DNA of 35,400 nucleotides, taken from contig MGZZ01000194.1 of NCBI GenBank assembly GCA_001802795.1, forward strand, positions 1 to 35,400. Reading direction: 5' to 3'. Under the pieces are notes generated by a model. It was not told the origin of the DNA and searched no databases. It worked only from the letters and a program-made list of their open reading frames with translations. The position numbers and the translations under genes were made by a program. Shown here one piece after another: positions 26,370-35,400 of this stretch. Each line of letters begins with the position of its first letter. Positions within the stretch are counted from its first letter, which is position 1. The DNA is from Ignavibacteria bacterium GWC2_36_12 (GTDB taxonomy: Bacteria; Bacteroidota; Ignavibacteria; Ignavibacteriales; Ignavibacteriaceae).

Positions 26370-27899
26370 TTACCGCATAAGTATCATTTTTTTAGATGCG
26401 GAAAATGAACCGGCATCGAGCCGAACGAAATAAATACCACTGGAAACATCCTTTCCAAAATTATTTCTTCCATCCCATTCTACAGCGTAAGAACCTGGTT
26501 TTGATTCTTCCTGCGCAAGTTTAGTTATATAGTTCCCAAGTATATCATATACCACAATTGAGATGTAGCTGGTTTGTGGGACTGAAAACTTAATAGTAGT
26601 ATTAGGATTAAATGGATTTGGATAATTTTGTTCTAAAGCAAATGATGATGGAATATCCTTTGTTAACCGGACACTAGTTACTGCCCCAAGAAGGTTCCCA
26701 TCATAATGACATTTTTGTCCACATGAAGTAACCGGATCAGGTTTTTCGATATTATGAGGATACCAATTGAGTGCCTCTTTATATTTTACAGCAAGTGGTC
26801 TAACACGATTGTTACCAGGCCAACGCCAAACATCGTGACCATCCTGTCCAACTGACCTTGCAAATCCGGTTGCGTGACACGAAATGCAATCAACTGTTGT
26901 GTGTTGAGAATAATGATTAGCTACACTATGGCAATTTTGACACTTTGCATCACCCTGGGTTTGCCAATCAAAATCTCCATCCGGATATGAATGAACATCG
27001 GTATGGCAATTTGCACAAGTTTGTGCATTGTGCGAATTACTTTGAAGGAGCTCATAATATTGTGGATGCCGCTTAATGCTTGTACCGTTAGCTGTTGGAT
27101 AAGGAGGTTCTTCGCTCAAATATCCATAAGTAGCAGGCCTGTAGTAACCCACATGGCAGCTCCGGCAAACATCATTATTTGAAGTCAATTGAGTTGGAGT
27201 TACAAATTCATGAGATGCAACATTGGCCGTCCAGTCCATCGCCCATTCAGACATAGGACCTGCATTAGGAAAAGGACCTTCACCTAATGTTTGTAAACTA
27301 TCCCAGATGGCAATAATATCGCCATTAATTTTCTGTGTCATTGTAGTTTTAAAATGACAGGTTCCACATGTAGTATGACATCGGCTGCAAGTTTTATCGT
27401 ATGCTTCCCCAACCAACTCCCCATTAACTGTTTTTAGATGCGAACCTTTTAATCGTGATATAGTATGATGACGACTATTTGTGAATTCACTCTTGTTTTC
27501 ATGACAATCTGCCTGCGAACAAGATAAAGAAGCAACTGTATAATAATTCCTTGTGCGAGGTGATCCATCTGTATTAAGAGTTGTATCGCTTTTGGAAAAT
27601 CTTGCCCATGATCCATAAGTTTTTTCGAGTGCAGTGGCTCCCCCACTTGCATGTGTGTACAAGTTTGCAGTAGTTATATTTAAATGACATTGTACACACT
27701 CTAGTGAACCATGAGTATTTGCATTATACAAGGTTTCATTAACATAAAGCGGAACAATTTCTGTTCCCCCCGAAACCTCAATGGTTTTCTGAAGTGTTTC
27801 ATTAGAATGGCATGTAAAACATTGATCATTGGTAATTTGAGACATTGCTGGGAATGAAAATAGGAATGAAATCAAAATAAAGTATCTAAATAACTTCAT
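26370..27899 (-). CDS. Multiheme c-type cytochrome with a T9SS C-terminal sorting domain
   Basis: Eight CXXCH (CFTCH, CVQCH, CSRCH, CGTCH, CRSCH, CANCH, CQNCH, CISCH) plus CX4CH (CSQADCH) and CX3CH (CGQKCH); C-terminus SFALEQNYPNPFNPNTTIKFSVPQ...GIYFVRLDAGSFSASKKMILMR. Confidence 0.92.
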   Translation of the reverse strand: MKLFRYFILISFLFSFPAMSQITNDQCFTCHSNETLQKTIEVSGGTEIVPLYVNETLYNANTHGSLECVQCHLNITTANLYTHASGGATALEKTYGSWARFSKSDTTLNTDGSPRTRNYYTVASLSCSQADCHENKSEFTNSRHHTISRLKGSHLKTVNGELVGEAYDKTCSRCHTTCGTCHFKTTMTQKINGDIIAIWDSLQTLGEGPFPNAGPMSEWAMDWTANVASHEFVTPTQLTSNNDVCRSCHVGYYRPATYGYLSEEPPYPTANGTSIKRHPQYYELLQSNSHNAQTCANCHTDVHSYPDGDFDWQTQGDAKCQNCHSVANHYSQHTTVDCISCHATGFARSVGQDGHDVWRWPGNNRVRPLAVKYKEALNWYPHNIEKPDPVTSCGQKCHYDGNLLGAVTSVRLTKDIPSSFALEQNYPNPFNPNTTIKFSVPQTSYISIVVYDILGNYITKLAQEESKPGSYAVEWDGRNNFGKDVSSGIYFVRLDAGSFSASKKMILMR

Positions 27900-28070
27900 A
27901 TTATTTCCCCTTTCAATTTGTTTATCGATGTAAGAATAATATTTTTTGTATAATGAAAATTAGTTTTATCCTGAAGCAGAGAGAAATTAACAATAATGAA
28001 AAGTTTTTCATTTTTCTTAAGTTATCAATAATTGAATAATGTGTAATAATTCATTTCAAGAATATTTAAG

Positions 28071-28742
28071 ATGAACATTTTAATAGCGGAAGATGAAAAG
28101 CAAATTGCAGAGTCCTTGAAAAAACATTTTCTGGAAGAAGGACATAAAGCTTTAATTGCACTTGATGGAGAAGAAACACTTAAGTTTCTTTTTGAATTGC
28201 AATTTGATGTCGTTCTCCTTGATTGGATGATGCCAAAGCTTAGTGGAATAGATGTATGTAAATACATCAACGAAAAAGAAATTAATATCCCGATAATACT
28301 TTTAACTGCATTAACCGGTATTAAGAATAAAGTCGAAGCCCTGAACCTTGGCGCAGATGATTATATAACAAAACCTTTTTCATTTGAAGAATTAATGGCA
28401 AGAATTAATGCTGTGGTAAGACGGTATCGTAAAACAACTGATATTTTAATCTATGATAACCTGGAATTAAATTTAATTACAAGAAAAGTTGAATCTTTTT
28501 CATATGAAGAAATCAGATTAACCGAAAAAGAATTTGATTTATTTAAATTTTTAATCCTGAACAAGGGCGTTATTCTTAGTAAAGATGAATTGTGGAAAAA
28601 AGTATGGGGACGCGCCTATTCTCCACAGACTAATGTATGTGAAGCGACTATAAAAAATCTTCGCAAAAAACTTGAAGATGCTACCGGTAAAAAATTTATC
28701 AAAACTATTTATGGTGAGGGTTATACTTTAATTGCCGATTAA
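28071..28742 (+). CDS. OmpR/PhoB-family response regulator
   Basis: Receiver (DVVLLDWMMPKLSGIDVCKYI, LTALTG, GADDYITKPFS) and winged-helix DNA-binding domain. Confidence 0.95.
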   Translation: MNILIAEDEKQIAESLKKHFLEEGHKALIALDGEETLKFLFELQFDVVLLDWMMPKLSGIDVCKYINEKEINIPIILLTALTGIKNKVEALNLGADDYITKPFSFEELMARINAVVRRYRKTTDILIYDNLELNLITRKVESFSYEEIRLTEKEFDLFKFLILNKGVILSKDELWKKVWGRAYSPQTNVCEATIKNLRKKLEDATGKKFIKTIYGEGYTLIAD

Positions 28743-30162
28743 ATTTCTGGCTAAATCAGCACTTTGGAAAAAACCACTTTTTACTGAAACAGTAAAACGT
28801 TTCACTCTCTGGAATGTTGGAATCTTTCTTCTGATTCTCATTGCATTCAATATTTTTATTATCCTGATAACACTTCTCATTCTCAACGAAAATCTTGATG
28901 TAAGATTAGAACATGAAGCAGAAAATATTATGAAGTCGTTCAAGTTAAATAATGATACAGTTACAATAATTGACAAAAAAGAATTTGAAGAATCCGATTT
29001 AAATAAAATTACAGCGCATCCATTTTTTCTCCAGGTTTACAGTGAATCCGGGAAAATTCTATTAAAAAGCAGCAACATTAATTTGTTTGGAGCTTTGCCT
29101 TTAAATTCAAGGCGGAATTTTGACGATTTCCTCTTTGAAGATATTAATGTTTATGGAAAGAGTTTGCGGATAGCATATTATCCTTTGATAGACAAATCCA
29201 CTAAAAAAGCTGCTTACCTTCAATTGGCTACTTTCAAAGAAGAATATTCTTCAATATTAGATCAGATAATTCTTTTTAATCTTTTCAGCTTTCCTTTAAT
29301 AATTATTATAGTAGTTATTGCAAGTTTCTTCCTTGCAAAGAACAGCATTAATCCTATAAATAAAATAATTGAAACTGCAAAAAATATTTCTGCTTCAAAT
29401 CTTAGCTTAAGAATTGAGCACACTGCAAGCTCTGTTGATGAACTCGGAAAACTCAGGGATACTCTTAACAGTTTATTTGAACGTCTAGAAAAACATATTA
29501 AGCAGATATCTCGGTTTACAGACCAGGCATCTCATCAGTTGATGAATCCTCTGACAGCCATTAAAACTGAACTCGAATTTATTTTGAAAAAAGATCGAAC
29601 GATTGAACAGTACAAGGAAACACTTCAATTGATGCAGGGACAAGCAGATAAGATGATAAGCATTACAAAAACTTTGTTAATAATTGCTAGAGCAGACAAA
29701 GCAATGACTGGATATAAAAATCTGTTTAATGTTTCAAGAGTTCTTGGAAACACTATCACAGAATCCTTTGCTAATTCAAATATCAATCTTAATATTCAGG
29801 AGGATATTTATCTGAAAGGTGATTCTGAAATATTTAAATTGGTTGTTGAAAATCTGATAGATAATGCAGTTAAATACTCTAATGGTGAATTGGTTAAAGT
29901 TACACTAAAAACTTCAGATGGTCTTAGCCAAATTGAAGTTGCAGACCTTGGTATTGGTATAAGTGATGAAGAGAAAAAAAATGTGTTTGAAAGATTTTAC
30001 AGAAGTGAGAAGGTTGAAAAATTAGGCATTAAAGGTTACGGTCTTGGTTTGAGTCTTGTAAAATCTATTGTAATTCAATTGGGTGGAACTATTAAGATTG
30101 AAGATAATATTCCAAAAGGAACCAAAGTAAAAATATCAATTCCTTCCGTTGAAATAGAATGA
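28732..30162 (+). CDS. Sensor histidine kinase (CusS-like architecture)
   Basis: Two TMs, HAMP, H-box FTDQASHQLMNPLTAIKTELEF, N-box ENLIDNAVKYS, G-boxes ADLGIGIS, GLGLSLVKSI; overlaps the regulator. Confidence 0.94.
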   Translation: MPIKFLAKSALWKKPLFTETVKRFTLWNVGIFLLILIAFNIFIILITLLILNENLDVRLEHEAENIMKSFKLNNDTVTIIDKKEFEESDLNKITAHPFFLQVYSESGKILLKSSNINLFGALPLNSRRNFDDFLFEDINVYGKSLRIAYYPLIDKSTKKAAYLQLATFKEEYSSILDQIILFNLFSFPLIIIIVVIASFFLAKNSINPINKIIETAKNISASNLSLRIEHTASSVDELGKLRDTLNSLFERLEKHIKQISRFTDQASHQLMNPLTAIKTELEFILKKDRTIEQYKETLQLMQGQADKMISITKTLLIIARADKAMTGYKNLFNVSRVLGNTITESFANSNINLNIQEDIYLKGDSEIFKLVVENLIDNAVKYSNGELVKVTLKTSDGLSQIEVADLGIGISDEEKKNVFERFYRSEKVEKLGIKGYGLGLSLVKSIVIQLGGTIKIEDNIPKGTKVKISIPSVEIE

Positions 30163-30252
30163 AAGTTCTTTCCATATGAACCCGTTTATTACCAAATACA
30201 CTTCTAATTAACAATTATGAAAACTCTTTCATAATCTGCAATATCATTTGAC

Positions 30253-30271
30253 AATATCGAATTACGATATT
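30253..30271. promoter_or_regulatory. Candidate operator (dyad) upstream of padR-type gene
   Basis: Perfect AATATCG-aatta-CGATATT, followed by further TCGATA/ACGAT half-sites, ~33 bp before the ATG. Confidence 0.45.
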
Positions 30272-30303
30272 AGATTTCGATAGTACGATTTAAAAGAACT
30301 ATC

Positions 30304-30615
30304 ATGGAAGACAAATTACTAAAGGATTTATTTCTCGGATTTATTAAGGTTCACATTCTACATCACGCAGCGAAAGAAAGAATATACGGGCAAGAGTTTA
30401 GTGAAGAATTACAAAGACACGGATATCAAATATCCTACGGAACACTATATCCATTATTTCACAAACTTGAAGAACAGGGGTATCTAAAATCTGAAAATGA
30501 GAATGTTAAGGGGAAGGTACGACGCTATTACACTTTAACAAAAAGCGGTAATAAAATATTAGAGAAAGCTAAACTTCAAGCAAAAGAATTAGTTGATGAG
30601 CTATACGAAGAATAA
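30304..30615 (+). CDS. PadR family transcriptional regulator
   Basis: LLKDLFLGFIKVHILHHAAKERIYGQEFSEELQRHGYQISYGTLYPLFHKLEEQGYLKSENENVKGKVRRYYTLTKSG. Confidence 0.93.
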   Translation: MEDKLLKDLFLGFIKVHILHHAAKERIYGQEFSEELQRHGYQISYGTLYPLFHKLEEQGYLKSENENVKGKVRRYYTLTKSGNKILEKAKLQAKELVDELYEE

Positions 30616-30675
30616 TAATTCAATCCATCTGCGAAAAGCATTGAGATTTTTACTCAGAAATAAGGATAATTAATA

Positions 30676-31917
30676 ATGAAATACTTTCTTTATTGTATTG
30701 TTTTACTCTCCTTTATTTGTCAGAGTTTGAATGGACAAGACGACGGTTCTGCGGGATTTGATAATGGATTTTATATCCAGAGTGACGATGGTTCATTTGT
30801 CTTTCGACCCTTCGGACTTATTCATACAGATCTCAGGATTTTAAGCAATAGTATGCAAATAAATTCCGATGAAACACAAGCATCAACATTTCTCGTGAGG
30901 AGACTACGATTCGGATTTGAGGGAACGTTATACAATAAAATTGATTACGATTTAGAAACAAATATTGGAAACGCAGGTGCCGAGATAATCTTTGCCTGGA
31001 TCAATTTGGGGTATCTTCCAGAAGCTCAGATTCGTATTGGACAATTTAAAGAACCATTTAATTATGAAGTATTATTGCCCGAAAAATATCTTGACTTTAT
31101 AGAGCGCTCAATGGCAGCAGTTGTAATTTCACCTGCCGAAGATATTGGAGTAATGATTCATAATTTCGGCTCACCATGTGAAAATTTCTTTGAATATGGG
31201 ATCGGAGTCTTCAATGGTTTAGGAGGAAGTGCCTTAAAAAATGATCCCGAAAAAACATTTGAATATACTGGGAGGATAGCTGTTTATCCTTTCGTACTTT
31301 CTTCCAACATTCTGAATAAAATACGAATTGCCGGCTCTGTATTGTATGAAGATAACAAACCGGAAGCTGTTGAATTACATCAGCGCACGCCTCTTGGCTT
31401 TGAATTTTTCCCGGAAATAATGACTGAAGGAAAACGTTTTTCGTTTGGTAGTGATATTCAATGGATTTGCGGACCCTTTTCATTAAAGGCAGCATACATT
31501 CAAGACCAGGGAGGAAGAAATATTTCACAGATTTCAAATGTAGATGTTGTCACCGAAGGATGGCACATTGATGCGACTTACTTGATAACGGGAGAAGATA
31601 AAGTCTTAAAAATGAAGAGTGGATTGGAGGTTGCCGGAAGATTTGAAAAGCTTAATGTTGATGCCGGTGCTCCTTTTACAATTGTCGGCTATACAGATGT
31701 GCAGGGAAACCCAATTACACTTCAGAAAAATGATGTTACAACTGTTACTATGGGGCTTAATTATTATCTGAACTACAACATTAAGTTTCAAATGAATTAT
31801 CAGGTTAACTGGTTCGGAAATGACTTGCTTACGCCATCAAGCCGAACCGGAGATATTTTAAAGACTGCTGACGACCTACATGGAATATTTTTAGCGAGAG
31901 TTCAATTGTTTTTTTAA
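30676..31917 (+). CDS. Phosphate-selective porin O/P-like outer-membrane porin
   Basis: Signal peptide; FLVRRLRFGFEGTLYNKIDYDLETNIGNAG...IRIGQFKEPFNYEVLLPEKYLDFIERSMA typical of OprO/OprP family. Confidence 0.85.
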   Translation: MKYFLYCIVLLSFICQSLNGQDDGSAGFDNGFYIQSDDGSFVFRPFGLIHTDLRILSNSMQINSDETQASTFLVRRLRFGFEGTLYNKIDYDLETNIGNAGAEIIFAWINLGYLPEAQIRIGQFKEPFNYEVLLPEKYLDFIERSMAAVVISPAEDIGVMIHNFGSPCENFFEYGIGVFNGLGGSALKNDPEKTFEYTGRIAVYPFVLSSNILNKIRIAGSVLYEDNKPEAVELHQRTPLGFEFFPEIMTEGKRFSFGSDIQWICGPFSLKAAYIQDQGGRNISQISNVDVVTEGWHIDATYLITGEDKVLKMKSGLEVAGRFEKLNVDAGAPFTIVGYTDVQGNPITLQKNDVTTVTMGLNYYLNYNIKFQMNYQVNWFGNDLLTPSSRTGDILKTADDLHGIFLARVQLFF

Positions 31918-32093
31918 TGAATTAGCTTTTGAGTAAATGCTAAACTGTAAAATTCCATAAACTGGACAAATACATTTTAGAGATAATATTTGTTCTTCTA
32001 TCTCTGTTGTTATTTTATATAACTAATTGTTCAAAAGTTGAAAACAAGAAGCCCTTTACTTTAACATTACTACAAATTCGTTCAAAGAAAAGT

Positions 32094-32792
32094 ATGAAAA
32101 TTATTATAGCAGACTTAAAGCACTTTCTAAGCGATGCCTTATTTCTTATAAAATTTCCCGTTAACCTGAAGACAAACTGGAATCTCCGAACATTACTCAT
32201 AAGTGTTTTAATTGTTATTATGTATGTAAGCGTTTCCCTCGCAGATCAAACAGCCAGAGAATTCTTTTCTAAATTCCACATACATTTTTTTGATTTTCTA
32301 TTTAATGTGGGACACTTGTATGGGAAATTATATTTAACCGCTATTCTTTTCGTCTCTCTTTATTCTGCGGGGTTTGTACTTAAAAATGAAAAAATTAGAA
32401 AAAACGGCTTCAGAATATTTGAGACATTTATTTTTGCGGGGATTATAGTAACAATATTTAAATCGCTGTTCGGCAGATGGCGTCCTTATACAAATCACGG
32501 AAACTTTGCATTCGATTTCCTTAACTTCGGTTCTAACAATCATCTTTCGCTTCCTTCCGGCGATGTTGCAGTGGCTTTTGCATTTACCATTGTCGTCGCA
32601 AATTTTTTCCAAAATAAAATCTGGAAAGTATTCTGGTATCTCCTTGCTGTGTTGACCGCGTTCGGCAGGATTTATCACGATCAGCACTGGTTGAGCGATG
32701 TAATTTTAGGTGCTGTTCTTTCAACAATAATTGGAATAATTATAAATAAAAAGAGTAAAGAAGAAGTGGTTATCATTAATAAATTGAGCTAA
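32094..32792 (+). CDS. PAP2 superfamily phosphatase
   Basis: Track ORF begins 32007; ATG at 32094 is a likely alternative. Motifs KSLFGRWRP, LPSGDVAVAFAF, GRIYHDQHWLSDVILGA. Confidence 0.85.
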   Translation: MKIIIADLKHFLSDALFLIKFPVNLKTNWNLRTLLISVLIVIMYVSVSLADQTAREFFSKFHIHFFDFLFNVGHLYGKLYLTAILFVSLYSAGFVLKNEKIRKNGFRIFETFIFAGIIVTIFKSLFGRWRPYTNHGNFAFDFLNFGSNNHLSLPSGDVAVAFAFTIVVANFFQNKIWKVFWYLLAVLTAFGRIYHDQHWLSDVILGAVLSTIIGIIINKKSKEEVVIINKLS

Positions 32793-32798
32793 ACAAAA

Positions 32799-33311
32799 AT
32801 GGAAAAAATATTTTCTACAACTAACAACTACACACCTTTGTTTATCCGTTTAATAGTTGGTGCAATTTTTTTATCAGAAGGAATTCAGAAATTTTTATTT
32901 CCAGATGTACTGGGCGTCGGTCGATTTATCAAAATTGGAATCCCGGCACCGGAAACAATGGCACCTTTTGTAGGTGTTGTTGAGATTGTATTTGGAACGC
33001 TGGTGTTAATCGGGTTTTTCACACGGCTCGCTTCAATTCCATTATTGATTAACATTTCCGTTGCAATTCTTTCAACCAAAATTCCGATTCTTCTTGGTTA
33101 TGGTTACTGGTATTTTAACCTTCCTAAGCTTCAGCAATATGGATTTTGGAGTATGATGCACGAAGCACGCACAGATTTTTCTATGTTCTTAGGTGCATTA
33201 TTTCTGATAATTGTTGGAAGCGGGAAATTGTCTTTTGACTACATTATTTATAAAAATAAAATTAATCCCGAAGGGGCAAGTAAGAATGAAAGAATTGATA
33301 ATAAGACTTGA
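32799..33311 (+). CDS. DoxX family membrane protein
   Basis: FIRLIVGAIFLSEGIQKFLFPDVLGVGRFIKIGIP...FVGVVEIVFGTLVLIGFFTRLASIPLLI. Confidence 0.9.
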   Translation: MEKIFSTTNNYTPLFIRLIVGAIFLSEGIQKFLFPDVLGVGRFIKIGIPAPETMAPFVGVVEIVFGTLVLIGFFTRLASIPLLINISVAILSTKIPILLGYGYWYFNLPKLQQYGFWSMMHEARTDFSMFLGALFLIIVGSGKLSFDYIIYKNKINPEGASKNERIDNKT

Positions 33312-33657
33312 CCCGGCAATTAAAATAGCATTACTATTTTTTCACTTTGCCGGGTTCAGTGTTTGGGTTGGCGCTCTTTCAACAAATCAAGTAAGTATCA
33401 CAGCTATTGTTGTAACTATTGTAAGCGGATTTCTTTTGGTTGTAAGAGAAATTGTAAAAGAAGACTTGATTTGGTTTGCAACCGTGGAAGGGCTATTCAC
33501 GATTGCTAAAGTTTTAATACTAATCACTGCTTTCTTCATTTCCGCCAAAGACCAGTTAATTTTATTCATACTAATATTACTTGGAATATTAAGTGCTCAT
33601 TTACCAAAAACTATAAAAGACAAAAAATTGTTTAACAACGCTAAAGTAATTGAATGA
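33286..33657 (+). CDS. Small 3-4 TM membrane protein, uncharacterised
   Basis: ATG at 33286 with upstream purine-rich RBS; MKELIIRLDPAIKIALLFFHFAGFSVWVGAL...; overlaps doxX and the downstream exchanger. Confidence 0.65.
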   Translation: MKELIIRLDPAIKIALLFFHFAGFSVWVGALSTNQVSITAIVVTIVSGFLLVVREIVKEDLIWFATVEGLFTIAKVLILITAFFISAKDQLILFILILLGILSAHLPKTIKDKKLFNNAKVIE

Positions 33658-34598
33658 ATATCTTTTTAACAATTGCTTTGTTTGCCTTTGGGCTTGGTTT
33701 GATAATTTATTTTGCCGAAAAGCTGGTTGAGGGTACCGTTGGGCTATCGCTCAAATTTGGTATTTCTACTTTTATTATCAGCGTAATTTTTATCGGCTTT
33801 GACCCGGAAAATCTTATTGTGGGTGCGGCAGGTTCATACGAAAGTGTTAGCGGAATAGCATTGGGATCAATAATAGGATCTGCGATGGTTGCTAGTGCTC
33901 TTGCTTTTGGAATAACCGCTATCATCAGCCCGATGAAGTTTGAGAAGGCGCCAAAACAAATAATTATCATTCCTAATATAAGCATCCTTCTTTTTGGACT
34001 GCTCAGTCTTGACGGAGAATTATCTCGAGTTGATGGCTTAATACTGCTCGTGGGTTTTATTATATCAGTTTACTACCTAATTCAATTAAACAAAAAGGGA
34101 ATTGATATTAAAGCTCACAGTGAAGTATCAGAAAGTTTGGAGGAAGCTAAAGAACTTAGCAGATGGAAATCAATAGTGCTTTTCACAATTTCTCTTTTGG
34201 CAATTATCGTAGGAAGCGAACTGCTTGTAAACAGTTCAAAAACAATTATATCTACTTTAAAAATTTCCGACACACTTTTCGGAATGACTATCCTAGCTTT
34301 TCTTGTAAGCATCGAAGAAATTGCACGTGAGCTTCCGGCAGCAATGAAAGGAAAATCTGAAATAAGTTACGGAAATGTTGCCGGTTCAATTCTCGCTTTC
34401 TTTTTATTTAACGCGGGTATTATTGCTCTTATAAAACCAATAGAAATTTCCTCAGTTATAGTAAACTTTTATCTGCCTTTAAGTTTCATTACGACAGTTA
34501 TTATTTCTGTATTTCTCCTTAGAAAAGAAGTATCGAGATTGGCAGGTGCATTGCTTGTAGCGCTTTATATAATTTTTATTCTTTATGGTTACTTATAA
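33654..34598 (+). CDS. Sodium/calcium exchanger (CaCA)-like membrane protein
   Basis: Two-fold repeat: FIGFDPENLIVGAAGSYESVSGIALGSIIGSAMVASALAFGITAI and FLVSIEEIARELPAAMKGKSEISYGNVAGSILAFFLFNAGIIAL. Confidence 0.85.
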   Translation: MNIFLTIALFAFGLGLIIYFAEKLVEGTVGLSLKFGISTFIISVIFIGFDPENLIVGAAGSYESVSGIALGSIIGSAMVASALAFGITAIISPMKFEKAPKQIIIIPNISILLFGLLSLDGELSRVDGLILLVGFIISVYYLIQLNKKGIDIKAHSEVSESLEEAKELSRWKSIVLFTISLLAIIVGSELLVNSSKTIISTLKISDTLFGMTILAFLVSIEEIARELPAAMKGKSEISYGNVAGSILAFFLFNAGIIALIKPIEISSVIVNFYLPLSFITTVIISVFLLRKEVSRLAGALLVALYIIFILYGYL

Positions 34599-34628
34599 AT
34601 CTAAAATGTGTGAAATCGGATTTCACAA

Positions 34629-34910
34629 ATGATGGCAAACTCTCAGTATAAAAAATATGGAGAGAAATATCGGTGCGTTTTTTTAAAGCATAATTATGCG
34701 GCAGAGAATGATTCCCGGCTTGTAGAACTTATTACAACGGGAGACCAAAAAGCATTTGTGGAATTGATACACCGATACCAGAGATCTGTTATTAATTTTG
34801 CATTCCGCTTTCTTGGAAACCGGGAAGATGCAAAAGATTTAGCACAGGAAACATTTCCCTTGATCATTATTATGCAAACAAATCAAATTCTGCTTCTTGA
34901 AAAATCTTAA
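34629..34910 (+). pseudogene. Truncated ECF sigma factor (region 2 only)
   Basis: ENDSRLVELITTGDQKAFVELIHRYQRSVINFAFRFLGNREDAKDLAQETF followed by unrelated PLIIIMQTNQILLLEKS; regions 3-4 absent. Confidence 0.7.
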
Positions 34911-35400
34911 GGAAATTGCATTTTTATTTTTGAAGTTGGGGTTGATTACCTTCGGTGGTCCGGCTGTTCACATTGCACTTTTTGAAGATGAGGTCGTGTC
35001 AAAAAGAAAATGGATGACTCACCAACATTTTCTCGATTTAGTTGGAGCTACTAATCTTATACCGGGACCAAACTCAACTGAAATGGCTATCCATACAGGC
35101 TACCACCGCGCAGGAGTTGCCGGTTTAATTACTTCAGGAATTTGTTTTACTTTACCTGCTGTACTTATAACCGGGATGTTCGCATACTTTTATGCTGCTT
35201 ACGGAAATCTTCCTGATGTTAAACCTTTTCTATATGGTATTAAGCCTGCAGTTATTATTGTAATTATAAATGCTGTTTACAGGCTTGGAGCTAAAACAAT
35301 AAAAGGCTCGCCTTCGCAAGCTCCGGCGAAGCGAGGATGGGAACTGATTGCAATTGGAATTACTGTCTGTGCGGTAAATGTCTCCGGCGTTAATGAAGTA
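34897..35400 (+). CDS. chrA: Chromate transporter ChrA (3' partial; start uncertain, possibly TTG or frameshifted ATG)
   Basis: Frame not in the ORF track: LKNLKEIAFLFLKLGLITFGGPAVHIALFEDEVVSKRKWMTHQHFLDLVGATNLIPGPNSTEMAIHTGYHRAGVAGLITSGICFTLPAVLITG... Confidence 0.9.
   Translation, partial: MKNLKEIAFLFLKLGLITFGGPAVHIALFEDEVVSKRKWMTHQHFLDLVGATNLIPGPNSTEMAIHTGYHRAGVAGLITSGICFTLPAVLITGMFAYFYAAYGNLPDVKPFLYGIKPAVIIVIINAVYRLGAKTIKGSPSQAPAKRGWELIAIGITVCAVNVSGVNEV
35305..35337. repeat. Palindromic element inside chrA
   Basis: CTCGCCTTCGC-aagctccg-GCGAAGCGAG (one-base asymmetry), translated in frame as GSPSQAPAKR. Confidence 0.55.

Noticed and set aside
1-35400. Searched by eye for CRISPR arrays, tRNA, rRNA and riboswitches
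   Set aside because: No regularly spaced direct repeats, tRNA-like cloverleaf or recognisable riboswitch consensus noticed; a covariance-model scan was not possible.

Overview
AT-rich bacterial window whose gene content (type IX secretion sorting domains, PorU-like sortase, TonB receptor, Met/His-rich copper proteins) suggests the Bacteroidota/Ignavibacteria group; the lineage is inferred from memory. The first ~17 kb is a metal-handling region: CusA-type RND pump (5' truncated by the window), heavy-metal-binding-domain protein, zinc-ribbon/DUF2318-like protein with an FtsX/LolD-type ABC transporter, YHS protein, PII-like protein, a CXXCH-bearing outer-membrane barrel candidate, mono-heme cytochrome c, an extremely Met-rich exported protein, DUF2231-like protein, a PorU-like C25 sortase and a CopB-type (CPH) P-ATPase. 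Next come a scarred region (YHS remnant, mini-ORF split by a 31-bp hairpin insertion, DUF559 protein amid hairpins) and three co-directional ORFs of unknown function (18.2-21.1 kb). The rest holds a TonB receptor, NfeD/slipin pair, an outer-membrane gene remnant, a T9SS-tagged multiheme cytochrome, an OmpR-type two-component system with three related dyads around it, PadR + porin, PAP2, DoxX, a Na+/Ca2+-exchanger-like protein, and a truncated ECF sigma gene abutting a ChrA gene that carries an in-frame palindromic insert. The most interesting signals are short palindromic elements inside reading frames, the three-ORF unknown island, the T9SS multiheme cytochrome, the heme-motif/barrel protein, and the Met-rich copper cassette. 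No tRNA, rRNA or CRISPR array was recognised. No database searches were possible.
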